Origin: CAWAND01 sp963807065
Lineage (GTDB): Bacteria > Chloroflexota > Anaerolineae > Anaerolineales > E44-bin32
Length of the DNA stretch: 64,000 nucleotides
Assembly (NCBI GenBank): GCA_963807065.1
Contig: CAWDZQ010000001.1
Coordinates: forward strand, 62,001 to 126,000
Reading direction: 5' to 3'
Below are positions 1-8,159 of the stretch, piece after piece. The position numbers and the translations under genes were made by a program. Numbering within the stretch: position 1 is the stretch's first letter; every line of letters starts with the position of its first letter. The notes beneath the pieces are model-generated. The model saw only the letters and a list, made by a program, of their open reading frames with translations. It had not been told where the DNA came from and searched no databases.

Positions 1-520
1 CGCGGCCACAAACCCCATGGCCTAAGGTGGGGTTGGAACGGCGATCTGGACGGCCTGGGCGCCTATCACCGCCCTGGATATCTACACCAGCCCCGCTCTC
101 TGGCCCACCAAGCAGGCCTAGTTCCTCGTACCCACCCCCGTCCAGGGCCGAATACGACGCCGCCATACCTCACGCAACGTATTGAATGCCGGTGGCCGGC
201 ATGAGGGCCACAGCGCTCCCAACATATCCCGATCCGAGGCCGACGCCAGCCGCCAGTCCCTCCGAGATGTTGTGCGGCGTGATTGCCAGGATGAACGGCC
301 GCGCGGCGCCGGTCCCCGCGTCCGGGCGCCCTTCGTGACAGATCACGAGATGCAAATGGGAAACCCAGCTGTCGCCTGCCGGCAGGAAAGGGCCCCCACG
401 ACGACGAAGAGGGCGGGTATCACGCAGCCTACCTCGATCCCCGTCGGGATCAAGCTGGTGAAGCTGGGCGCCAAAATTACAACGACGGCGAAGTCGAGCT
501 CGCTAATGCGGGTTCGGGGC
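1..520 (-). pseudogene. ZIP-family metal transporter remnant, cut by window start
   Basis: Read on the minus strand, about 170 codons of ZIP (zinc/iron permease) sequence can be followed through changing frames. At about 515-430 it reads SFTSLIPTGIEVG, the family's SFWSLLIPAIE segment. At about 285-245 it has TPHNISEGLAAGVG, the metal-binding HNIPEG helix. At 185-165 it reaches GIQYVA and then an in-frame TGA where GIQNIPEG is expected. At about 80-20 it reads AVIGAQAVQIAVPTPP, a further stop, then AMGFVAA as the family's C-terminal part. Several stops and frame changes rule out one intact product. I see no convincing start upstream of about 520. The remaining C-terminus lies beyond base 1. 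Confidence 0.7.
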
Positions 521-612
521 GAAGGAAGAAAGCCCGGCTGTACAGCTCTCTTCCTGGCGGATGACCCTGCTTGTATGAATGCGTTCAGTCTCTGCGAACT
601 TGAGATGCTAAA

Positions 613-642
613 AGCCCGGCAGGCATAATCACCTGCCGGGCT
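613..642 (-). terminator. Rho-independent terminator after nifJ
   Basis: A perfect 11-bp inverted repeat (AGCCCGGCAGG, 8-nt loop, then its complement) lies 38 bases past the nifJ stop. On the minus strand the stem is followed by only four T, so it should work but is not strong. The plus-strand exit has no T run. Confidence 0.7.
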
Positions 643-680
643 CTCGAGTTCAGCCTCAGGTCAAGCTTGTATTTTAGAAA

Positions 681-3600
681 TCAGGCTTCTGGGCTCGCCT
701 CTTGCGGAGCCCTGGCCAGACGCTCGTACGCTTCCCATGTGGCCTGCACATCGGCCTTCGCCTCGGCCAAGAGTTCTGCCGCCTCTTCGGGTTGCGACTG
801 GCGGAGAGAACTGAACCGGGTTTCGTTGTAGATATAGTCTTCCAGGGGCAAGCTGGGCGCCTTCGAGTCAAGCACCAGCGGCGCCAGGCCTTGCTCAACG
901 CGTCCCGGCTGATAGCGGTAGAGCGGCCAGTAGCCTGATGCCACAGCGGCCTTCTGTTGGCCGAGTCCGTTGGACAGATCGAAACCCTGCTCGATGCAGT
1001 GGCTGTAGGCCACAATCAGGGACGGTCCAGGATAAGCCTCTGCCTCGACGAAAGCCTTGACGGTTTGGGCGTCATCCGCCCCAAAGGCCACCCGGGCCAC
1101 GTACACGTCCTTGTACGACATGGCCAGGAGCCCCAAGTCCTTCTTCGGCCGGGTCTTGCCGCCGGCGGCGAACTTGGCCACCGCCCCGCGCGGGGTCGCC
1201 TTAGATTTCTGACCGCCCGTGTTTGAGTAGACCTCGGTGTCCATCACCAGGATGTTGACGTCTCGTCCGGAGGCCAGCACGTGATCGAGGCCGCCGTAGC
1301 CGATGTCGTAGGCCCAACCGTCTCCGCCCACGATCCACACGCTCTTGGGCACGAAGACGTCCGCCAGTTTGACCAACCGCCGAGCCTGGGGAGAACTGAG
1401 CTCTTCAAGCTCCGCTTTCAACCGTGCGACCAGCTTGCGCTGGGCTTCGGCCTCGGACCCCTTGGACTCGGCCCCGGCCAGGATGCTCTCGACCAAGGCT
1501 GGGTCGAGCTTGTCCGCCAAGTCCCCAAGGAGCTGCCTGGCCATCTGGAGCCTTTGGTCCAGAGCCACGCGCATGCCAAAGCCGAACTCAGCGTTGTCTT
1601 CGAAGAGTGAGTTCGCCCAAGCCGGGCCCCGGCCTTCCCGATTGTAGGTCCAGGGGGTCGTAGGCAGGTTGCCCCCGTAGATCGATGAGCAGCCGGTGGC
1701 GTTAGCCACATACGCCCGGTCACCGAAGAGCTGGCTAAGGAGCTTCAAGTAAGGCGTCTCGCCGCACCCCGAGCACGCCCCTGAGAACTCGAACAGGGGC
1801 TGAAGGAGCTGGGCATACTTGACTTGATTGATCGGGATCAAAGTTCGATCGATCTCCGGCAGCTCCAGGAAGAATTCCCAGTTCTCACGCTCGATGTCTC
1901 GAACGGGTCTCTGGGGGACCATGTTGACCGCCCGACGGGTCGGGTTCGCCTTGTCCTTGACCGGGCAGGCATCGACACACAGCGTGCACCCGGTGCAGTC
2001 CTCAGGTGCTACCTGCAGGGAGTAGACCATGTCCTTGAACTCTTTGAAGCGTGCCGGTGATGACTTGAAGGTCTCTGGAGCTTCGCTGAGCAGCTCGGGG
2101 GCGTAGACCTTTTCCCGTATAGCGGCGTGTGGGCAAACGAACACACACTTGCCGCACTGGATGCACAGTTCCTGCTCCCAGGCTGGGATTTCATCGGTGA
2201 TGTTTCGTTTTTCCCAGCGGCTCGTGCCAGAAGGGTAGGTCCCATCCACCGGAAGCGCACTCACAGGCAGACTGTTGCCATCGCCGGCGATCATTCGGGC
2301 GGTGACGTTGCGCACGAAGGCGGGCGCCGAATCTGGCACGATGGATTGACGATCGAACGTGCTCGTGGCAAGTTCGGGAACTTCCACCTCATGCAAGTGA
2401 GCGAGCGCAGAGTCGACGGCAGCGAAGTTCTGCTTGACGACGGTCTCTCCACGTTTGCCGTAGGATTTCTTGATCGCCTTCTTGATTTGGGCGATGGCTT
2501 CGTCCTTGGGCAGCACGCCACTTAGGGCAAAGAAGCAGGTCTGCATGACGGTATTGATCTTCCGTCCCATTCCGGCCTCGTCCGCCACGGAGAAGCCGTC
2601 GATCACATAGAACTTCAAACCCCGATCCAAGATGGTTTCCTGCGCACTCACCGGCAGGTGGTCCCAGACCTCGTCCGGCCCAAACGGGCTGTTCAAGAGA
2701 AATGTTGCCCCGGGCTCAGCCAGGCGCAGCACATCGTAGCGCGACAGGAAGTCGAACTGGTGGCAGGCGACGAAGTTGGCCGAGGCGAGAAGGTAGGTGG
2801 ACCGGATTGGGTCCTTCCCAAAGCGCAGGTGCGACGTGGTCATGGCACCCGACTTCTTCGAGTCGTAGACGAAGAACCCTTGCGCAAAGCTGGGCGTTTG
2901 TTCTCCGATGATTTTGATCGAGTTCTTGTTGGCGCTGACGGTTCCATCTGACCCGAGGCCGTAGAAGACGGCCCGGACCGTGTCGGGGTGCTCGATCGAA
3001 AACGTTGCGTCGACCGGCAAGCTGGTATAGGTCACATCGTCGTTGATACCCACGGTGAAGTGGTTCTTGGGCACGGCGGTTGTGAGTTCGTCCAACACGG
3101 CCTTGACCATTGCCGGTGTGAACTCCTTTGACGACAGGCCGTAGCGCCCGCCGATGACCACCGGCATGGACTTCAACGGCGCCTCGCCCGCCGGCAGGAT
3201 GTCCGCAAGGGCCGACACGACGTCGAGGTAAAGCGGCTCTCCAACGCTTCCCGGCTCCTTGGTGCGATCGAGCACGGCTACGTTGCGCACGCTGGTTGGT
3301 AGCGACTTGACGAAGGCGACCGAGTCGAAGGGACGATACAAGCGCACCTTGACCAAGCCGACCTTTTCTCCCTCACCTGCCAAGGCCACTACTGTCTCTT
3401 CCGCCGTTTCCGCACCGGATCCCATCATGATGATCACGCGTTCGGCATCTTCCGCTCCCACGTACTCGAACAGGCGGTAGCTTCGACCCGTCAGCTCGGC
3501 GAATTGGTCCATAACGCCTTGGACAATGGCGGGACAAGCCGAATAGTAGGAGTTGACGCTTTCCCGTGCCTGGAAGAAAACATCCGGATTCTGTGCCGTC

Positions 3601-4250
3601 CCGCGGATGAAGGGGCGGTCTGGACTGAGGGCCCGCTCCCTATGAGCTTCGATCAAATCGTCGTCGATGAGCTTCCCCAGGACGTCGTCCGTCAGAAGGC
3701 GGAGCTTGTTCACCTCGTGTGAGGTCCTGAACCCGTCGAAGAAGTGCAGGAACGGCAGTCTGGATTGCAAAGTGCTCGCCTGAGCGATGGCGGCGAAGTC
3801 ATGGACTTCTTGAACGGAATTCGAGGCCAGCAGGGCAAACCCTGTCTGCCGGGCGGCCATCACATCGCTGTGATCGCCGAAGATCGAAAGCGCCTGGGCC
3901 GCCACCGATCGGGCGGCGACGTGAAAGACGGCGGACGTGAGCTCGCCGGCAATCTTGTACATGTTTGGGATCATCAACAGCAGACCCTGAGAAGCCGTAA
4001 ATGTGGTCGTCAGGGCACCGGCCTGGAGGGCGCCATGGACCGCACCTGCGGCGCCGCTCTCGGCTTGCATTTCAACCACCATCGGGACGGCACCCCATAG
4101 ATTCTCCCGCCCCTGGGCGGACCACAAATCAGCCCACTCCCCCATCGGGCTGGCCGGCGTGATAGGGTATATGGCGATCACCTCGTTCAGCTTGTGCGCC
4201 ACCAATGCCACAGCTTCATTTCCGTCTATCGTTGCAAACGTCTCACTCAT
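681..4250 (-). CDS. nifJ: Pyruvate:ferredoxin (flavodoxin) oxidoreductase
   Basis: The 1189-residue single-chain homodimer-type enzyme oxidises pyruvate plus CoA to acetyl-CoA and CO2 and reduces ferredoxin. Domain order matches the family: N-terminal pyrimidine-binding domain with AIYPITPASPMGEW, transketolase C-like domain, CoA-binding/gamma domain, and a ferredoxin insert with two 4Fe-4S motifs (CIQCGKCVFVCP and CTGCTLCVDACP, about residues 690-760). A TPP domain follows, with CSGCGETPYLKLL and GDGWAYDIGYGG. The start at 4250 (MSETFATIDG) is chosen over an in-frame ATG seven codons upstream because AGGAGG at 4261-4266 is well spaced for it. It is the last gene of the alanine/acetate operon, 81 bp after the CoA-transferase, and ends before a terminator. 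Confidence 0.97.
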   Translation of the reverse strand: MSETFATIDGNEAVALVAHKLNEVIAIYPITPASPMGEWADLWSAQGRENLWGAVPMVVEMQAESGAAGAVHGALQAGALTTTFTASQGLLLMIPNMYKIAGELTSAVFHVAARSVAAQALSIFGDHSDVMAARQTGFALLASNSVQEVHDFAAIAQASTLQSRLPFLHFFDGFRTSHEVNKLRLLTDDVLGKLIDDDLIEAHRERALSPDRPFIRGTAQNPDVFFQARESVNSYYSACPAIVQGVMDQFAELTGRSYRLFEYVGAEDAERVIIMMGSGAETAEETVVALAGEGEKVGLVKVRLYRPFDSVAFVKSLPTSVRNVAVLDRTKEPGSVGEPLYLDVVSALADILPAGEAPLKSMPVVIGGRYGLSSKEFTPAMVKAVLDELTTAVPKNHFTVGINDDVTYTSLPVDATFSIEHPDTVRAVFYGLGSDGTVSANKNSIKIIGEQTPSFAQGFFVYDSKKSGAMTTSHLRFGKDPIRSTYLLASANFVACHQFDFLSRYDVLRLAEPGATFLLNSPFGPDEVWDHLPVSAQETILDRGLKFYVIDGFSVADEAGMGRKINTVMQTCFFALSGVLPKDEAIAQIKKAIKKSYGKRGETVVKQNFAAVDSALAHLHEVEVPELATSTFDRQSIVPDSAPAFVRNVTARMIAGDGNSLPVSALPVDGTYPSGTSRWEKRNITDEIPAWEQELCIQCGKCVFVCPHAAIREKVYAPELLSEAPETFKSSPARFKEFKDMVYSLQVAPEDCTGCTLCVDACPVKDKANPTRRAVNMVPQRPVRDIERENWEFFLELPEIDRTLIPINQVKYAQLLQPLFEFSGACSGCGETPYLKLLSQLFGDRAYVANATGCSSIYGGNLPTTPWTYNREGRGPAWANSLFEDNAEFGFGMRVALDQRLQMARQLLGDLADKLDPALVESILAGAESKGSEAEAQRKLVARLKAELEELSSPQARRLVKLADVFVPKSVWIVGGDGWAYDIGYGGLDHVLASGRDVNILVMDTEVYSNTGGQKSKATPRGAVAKFAAGGKTRPKKDLGLLAMSYKDVYVARVAFGADDAQTVKAFVEAEAYPGPSLIVAYSHCIEQGFDLSNGLGQQKAAVASGYWPLYRYQPGRVEQGLAPLVLDSKAPSLPLEDYIYNETRFSSLRQSQPEEAAELLAEAKADVQATWEAYERLARAPQEASPEA

Positions 4251-4331
4251 ATCTCCAACCTCCTCCATCATCTATCATCCGTGCCGCCTGGCCGTCGCCC
4301 CATTGGCAAATTCAGGCTGCGGACGGTCCGC

Positions 4332-5636
4332 TCACAGGTAGTTCAGTTCGGCCGCACACGACTCCAATTCCTCCCGAAAGTCGGGGTGGGCCACATCGAT
4401 AAGGGCGCGAGCTCGCTGACGAATCGAGCGTCCGTAGAGATCCGCCACCCCGTATTCGGTAACCACAAAGTGCACGTCATTGCGTGTGGTGACGACACCC
4501 GCGCCCTTCTTAAGCGTCGGGACGATCCGGCTGGTGCGTTGACCGCTGCGTGTCTCAACCACCGACGGAAGTGCAATGATCGGTTTGCCGCCACGCGAAC
4601 GCGCCGCGCCGCGCATGAAGTCGAGCTGCCCACCTACTCCCGAATACAGCCGGGTCCCGATGCTGTCGGCGCACACCTGGCCCGTCAGGTCGACCTCAAT
4701 GGCGGAGTTGATGGCCACCATCCGCTCATTCTGGGCGATAATATACGGGTCGTTCACGTACTCGGTGGGGTGCATTTCGACGATTGGGTTGTTGTCGACA
4801 AAGCGGTACAGACGGTGTGTGCCGAGCACGAATCCAGCCACAATCTTTCCCGGGTGAAGCGATTTCCGCTCGTTGTTCACCACCCCGCGTTCCACCAAAT
4901 CAACCACACCATCGGAAAACAGCTCCGTGTGGATTCCCAAATCCCGGTGGCCGCCGAGATGGTGCAGCACGCCGTCCGGAATGGCCCCGATCCCCATCTG
5001 CATCGTCGAGCCGTCTTCAATCAGTTCGGCCACTCGGCGCCCTATTTCCCGGCAGACATCGTTCATCTCACCCATGCGGACTTCGGGCAGCTCGTAATCC
5101 ACTTCAACGATGTAGTCCAGCTTACTGGCATGAATGAAGGCGTCCCCCAGAGTACGCGGCATCTGCGGGTTGATCTCAGCGATCACGCACTTGGCGGATT
5201 GGGCCGCCGTCTTGGTCACGCCCACCTCGACCCCGAGCGAGCAGAAGCCGTGCTCGTCAGGGGGTGACACTTGAATCAACGCCGCGTCGAGAGGAAGAAT
5301 GCCCTTCGTAAACAGCCCGGGGATCTCTGACAACAGGCAAGGGGTGAAATCGGCGCGGCCTTCATTGACGGCCGCCCGCACGTTGTCGCTGATGAAGAGC
5401 GTGTTGACCCGAAAATGGCCGTCCATCGCCGGCTCGGCGTAGCGCGCTTGTCCGATCGAAAGAACCTGGATCAGCTCAACGTCGTGCAGCTCAGATGACC
5501 TGTCCACCAGGGCATTTAGCAGCACCTGGGGGGCGGAGCAGTTGCCCGTCACGAACACACGCTGGCCGGATTCGATCTGGGCGACGGCTTCTTCGGCCCG
5601 GGTCACGCCGGAGGTGTAGGCCTGTGTCCAGCTCAT
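4332..5636 (-). CDS. Acetyl-CoA hydrolase / 4-hydroxybutyrate-type CoA-transferase
   Basis: The 434-residue class I CoA-transferase family protein (AcH1/Cat1/AbfT type) has both domains. The likely catalytic glutamate, which would carry the CoA thioester, is E238 in IHTELFSDG. The family motifs GIGAIPDGV (about 215-223) and GVGGQLDFM near the C-terminus are present. It would move CoA between acetyl-CoA and another acid, or release acetate. Its ATG overlaps the alanine dehydrogenase stop by 4 bases (5633-5636), so the two are translationally coupled. Next to PFOR it most likely handles acetyl-CoA to acetate conversion. The exact CoA acceptor (acetate, succinate, butyrate) cannot be read from sequence. 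Confidence 0.9.
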   Translation of the reverse strand: MSWTQAYTSGVTRAEEAVAQIESGQRVFVTGNCSAPQVLLNALVDRSSELHDVELIQVLSIGQARYAEPAMDGHFRVNTLFISDNVRAAVNEGRADFTPCLLSEIPGLFTKGILPLDAALIQVSPPDEHGFCSLGVEVGVTKTAAQSAKCVIAEINPQMPRTLGDAFIHASKLDYIVEVDYELPEVRMGEMNDVCREIGRRVAELIEDGSTMQMGIGAIPDGVLHHLGGHRDLGIHTELFSDGVVDLVERGVVNNERKSLHPGKIVAGFVLGTHRLYRFVDNNPIVEMHPTEYVNDPYIIAQNERMVAINSAIEVDLTGQVCADSIGTRLYSGVGGQLDFMRGAARSRGGKPIIALPSVVETRSGQRTSRIVPTLKKGAGVVTTRNDVHFVVTEYGVADLYGRSIRQRARALIDVAHPDFREELESCAAELNYL

Positions 5637-6736
5637 GCTGGGTGTCCCGCCAGGGACAACTTCTTCGCCCGCTCTTCGTCCACAACCCGACCCTTATCCA
5701 CCACCACAGCCGATCTCAGCTCCGGCACTGATCCCAGCGCCGCCTCGGGCCCCAGCTCCACCACCTGCTGGATGTAAGGCCAGGCAGCATTGTGGAAGGC
5801 ATGGGTCGCCGTCCTGGCCACGGCCCCCGGCAGATTAGGGATGCAGCAGTGCACCACACCCTCCTCCACATAGGTCGGCAGGGTATGAGTGGTTGGCCGG
5901 GAGGTCTCGGCGCACCCGCCTTCGTCGATGCTCAGGTCGATCAGCACCGTACCCGGGCGGAGGGCTTTGATCGTCGATCGAGGCAGCACGATGGGCGCCC
6001 TGCGGCCCGGGTGCCGAACCGCGCCCACGATCACGTCTGCGGTTCGGCAGACATCCTCGATCATCTGCGGGGAAGAGAGCACCGTTTCAACGCGATTCGG
6101 CAGCCAGTCTTCCAATTTCTGGAGGCGCACCAGGTTGATATCCATCAGGGTGACCTGGGCGCCCAGCCCGAGGAAGGTGAGGGCGGCGTTCCTGCCCACG
6201 GTCCCAGCCCCGATAATCACCGTTTGCGCCGGGGGAACGCCGGGGATGCCGCCCAGCAGGACGCCTCGGCTCCCAGCGTCATTCTGGAGCAGATGGGCGG
6301 CCAGCTGTGCCGCCATGCGCCCGCCAATTTGACTGAGCGGGCGCAACACCGGGAACAGACCTTGCGCGTCTTGGATGCGTTCGAAGGCGACGGCCGTGAT
6401 CCGCCGATCGGCCAGCTGCAGCAGCTCCGAAGGATGCGCTGCGCCCAGGTGGAGAAGACCCATGATGGTTTGGCCATCCCGCAGCCAGTCGAGTTCGCTT
6501 GTCGTGGGTCTAACGACCTTGAGCACCAAGTCGGCGCGACCGTAGGCCTCCTCGCCCGAAAAGACGATCGTGGCTCCGGCCCCGCGGTACTCGTCATCCG
6601 AAAAACCCGAACCAATCCCTGCGCCGGTCTCGACGTAGCACGCATGCCCAAGCTCAGTGAGCAACCGGACCCCCACCGGGGGGAGCCCCACCCTGAATTC
6701 GGAAGCGGTTCTTTCCTTCGGAATGCCGATGTCCAT
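5633..6736 (-). CDS. ald: Alanine dehydrogenase
   Basis: The 367-residue protein of the AlaDH/PNT family should interconvert L-alanine and pyruvate with NAD. Visible residues are the substrate lysine in LVLKVVRP, the histidine in LLHLGAAHP, the NAD-binding glycine motif VIIGAGTVGRNAA, and the acidic site in LIDLSIDEGGC followed by PTTH, all in family order. Start ATG 6736 (MDIGIPKERT) matches the family N-terminus. The longer open frame upstream to 6853 is antisense read-through into the CBS gene. It lies 19 bp after the CBS gene and overlaps the CoA-transferase by 4 bases. Its product feeds PFOR directly. Confidence 0.93.
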   Translation of the reverse strand: MDIGIPKERTASEFRVGLPPVGVRLLTELGHACYVETGAGIGSGFSDDEYRGAGATIVFSGEEAYGRADLVLKVVRPTTSELDWLRDGQTIMGLLHLGAAHPSELLQLADRRITAVAFERIQDAQGLFPVLRPLSQIGGRMAAQLAAHLLQNDAGSRGVLLGGIPGVPPAQTVIIGAGTVGRNAALTFLGLGAQVTLMDINLVRLQKLEDWLPNRVETVLSSPQMIEDVCRTADVIVGAVRHPGRRAPIVLPRSTIKALRPGTVLIDLSIDEGGCAETSRPTTHTLPTYVEEGVVHCCIPNLPGAVARTATHAFHNAAWPYIQQVVELGPEAALGSVPELRSAVVVDKGRVVDEERAKKLSLAGHPA

Positions 6737-6755
6737 AATCACTTGGCCGCCTGGT

Positions 6756-7202
6756 TCACAGTGCCGGTACGGCAACCGGCGTCCGTTGCCAATGTTGAAC
6801 CACCATGCGGAAAATATCCGATTCGGTGATGATCCCCACCAGGTTTTCTCCATCCATAACCGGCAAACCAGCGATCTTGTGGGTAAGCATCAGCCTGGCA
6901 GCTTCTGATACAGGATCATCGGGCCGGACCGTGATCGCCGGCGCACTCATCACCCTCTCGACCGTGAGTTTACTCAGGAGGTAGTTCAGTTCCCATATGC
7001 TCAAACTGGTGGCCTCTGAAGGTTCAGCGCCGCGGACATCACCCAGCGTGACGATGCCCACCAGACGCCCGCGATCAACCACGGGCAGGCGGCGAACGCC
7101 GTGCTCGGTCATTTGCCGGTGAGCCTCCATGATCGGAAGGTCGATATCGGCCACAATGGGTTCGGGGCTCATCCACTCTTGAACCAGAGGTTGCGATTCC
7201 AT
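6756..7202 (-). CDS. CBS-domain pair protein (operon-leading)
   Basis: The 148-residue stand-alone Bateman module has two CBS repeats: residues about 8-65 (MSPEPIVADIDL to GIVTLGDV) and about 85-140 (VMSAPAITVRPDD to GIITESDIF). CBS pairs bind adenine nucleotides or similar ligands and act as energy sensors, usually through a partner. The start at 7202 is preceded by GGGAGA. The 213 open codons upstream are the antisense of the response regulator and are not part of the protein. As first gene of the alanine/acetate/PFOR operon it may sense the energy state that the operon serves, but that is inference from position. Confidence 0.88.
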   Translation of the reverse strand: MESQPLVQEWMSPEPIVADIDLPIMEAHRQMTEHGVRRLPVVDRGRLVGIVTLGDVRGAEPSEATSLSIWELNYLLSKLTVERVMSAPAITVRPDDPVSEAARLMLTHKIAGLPVMDGENLVGIITESDIFRMVVQHWQRTPVAVPAL

Positions 7203-7315
7203 AATCCGTCTCCCGTCACAAATCGCATACCCTGAACTTGCCGCGGGCATGCTCGCGCAGGGCCGCTCGGGCCCTGACCTGCCATTAAGGATAGGAGTTG
7301 CCCAGAATCCGACTA

Positions 7316-7331
7316 AGTGAAGAGTGTCACC
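7316..7331. promoter_or_regulatory. CRP/FNR-type operator candidate 1
   Basis: AGTGA-N6-TCACC, with the core GTGA-N6-TCAC fully symmetric, lies in the 294-bp divergent space between the CBS-led operon and the response regulator. It is 114 bases upstream of the CBS start and 166 bases upstream of the response-regulator start. It matches the core of the CRP consensus TGTGA-N6-TCACA. Confidence 0.45.
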
Positions 7332-7461
7332 GCCACACGCGACGTTCTTCCCCAAAGTGCTCGAATCTGAATGAGGGGTGGATTTTGAGCCTGGTGCGGC
7401 GAGGTCGTCTGTGGCGTTGCCGTGGTTGGTCTTGGCACGCGAAAGACGAGCTGGCGGAATA

Positions 7462-7490
7462 TTGTCCGACAAGCGCCCACGGGCTATACT
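7462..7490 (+). promoter_or_regulatory. Sigma-70-type promoter giving a leaderless response-regulator mRNA
   Basis: TTGTCC at 7462-7467, 17-bp spacer, TATACT at 7485-7490. Transcription would start about six bases on, at the ATG (7497) itself. No usable Shine-Dalgarno sequence exists, because the only purine stretch (GGAG) sits one base from the ATG. The message is therefore probably leaderless. Confidence 0.6.
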
Positions 7491-7496
7491 TGGAGT

Positions 7497-8159
7497 ATGG
7501 CACACCTCCGGATACTTTTGGTCGACGACCACGAGGTCGTCCGCCTGGGCCTCAAGAGCCTGCTCGCGCAGCGCAAAGACCTGGACGTTGTGGCTGACGT
7601 CGGCGACGCTGACGAGGCCGTCAGGCAGGCCGTGGCCCATCAACCAGACCTGGTCCTGATGGACATCCGCCTGCCGGGCCGAAGCGGCATCGAGGCCTGC
7701 GAGCAGATCACCAAACGCCTGCCGCAAACCAAGGTCATCATGCTCACCTCCTATGCCGAGGATGAGATGCTTTTTTCGGCCATCCGGGCGGGCGCTTCCG
7801 GCTATGTCCTGAAACAGATTGGCGGCGATGAGTTGATTCAAGCCATCGAGGCCGTGGGACGGGGAGAAGCCTCCCTCGACCCGGCGCTCACGCAGCGCGT
7901 GTTCTCCGAGGTGCGCAAGGCCATGCGCGATCAGGACACCTCCGCCTTTGCCGACCTGACGGACCAGGAGCTGCGGGTCTTAGGATTGGTGGCCGAGGGC
8001 AAGACGAACAAGGAAATCGCCGAAACCCTGTACCTTGGACAAGGCACAGTGCGGAACTACGTCAGCAACATCCTGTCAAAACTCAACGTTTCCAACCGAG
8101 CCGAGGCAGCCGCATTTGCGGTCAAGCACAATCTGCGAGAGTACCTTGACAGTGCCTGA
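7497..8159 (+). CDS. NarL/FixJ-family response regulator
   Basis: The 220-residue cytoplasmic DNA-binding regulator has an N-terminal receiver with acidic pair D10/D11, phospho-acceptor D56 (LVLMDIRLPG), conserved threonine in MLTSYAE and lysine in YVLKQ. A C-terminal LuxR/GerE helix-turn-helix occupies about residues 150-210 (LTDQELRVLGLVAEG, NKEIAETL, GTVRNYVSNILSKL). All phosphorylation residues are present. Start ATG 7497 follows the family N-terminus, while the frame open further upstream lies before the promoter. The last 8 bases overlap the GTG of the histidine kinase, which is therefore the natural partner. Confidence 0.93.
   Translation: MAHLRILLVDDHEVVRLGLKSLLAQRKDLDVVADVGDADEAVRQAVAHQPDLVLMDIRLPGRSGIEACEQITKRLPQTKVIMLTSYAEDEMLFSAIRAGASGYVLKQIGGDELIQAIEAVGRGEASLDPALTQRVFSEVRKAMRDQDTSAFADLTDQELRVLGLVAEGKTNKEIAETLYLGQGTVRNYVSNILSKLNVSNRAEAAAFAVKHNLREYLDSA

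Noticed and set aside
4194..5267. Plus-strand open frame of 357 codons
   Set aside because: Antisense to the acetyl-CoA hydrolase, with no recognisable motif; long antisense frames are common at this GC content.
5792..6829. Plus-strand open frame of 345 codons
   Set aside because: Antisense to alanine dehydrogenase; composition and lack of motifs indicate a shadow.
7203..7841. Minus-strand open frame that extends the CBS protein by 213 codons at its N-terminus
   Set aside because: It is the antisense of the response regulator, whose receiver and HTH motifs are unambiguous. The CBS fold starts at 7202 with its own purine-rich site.
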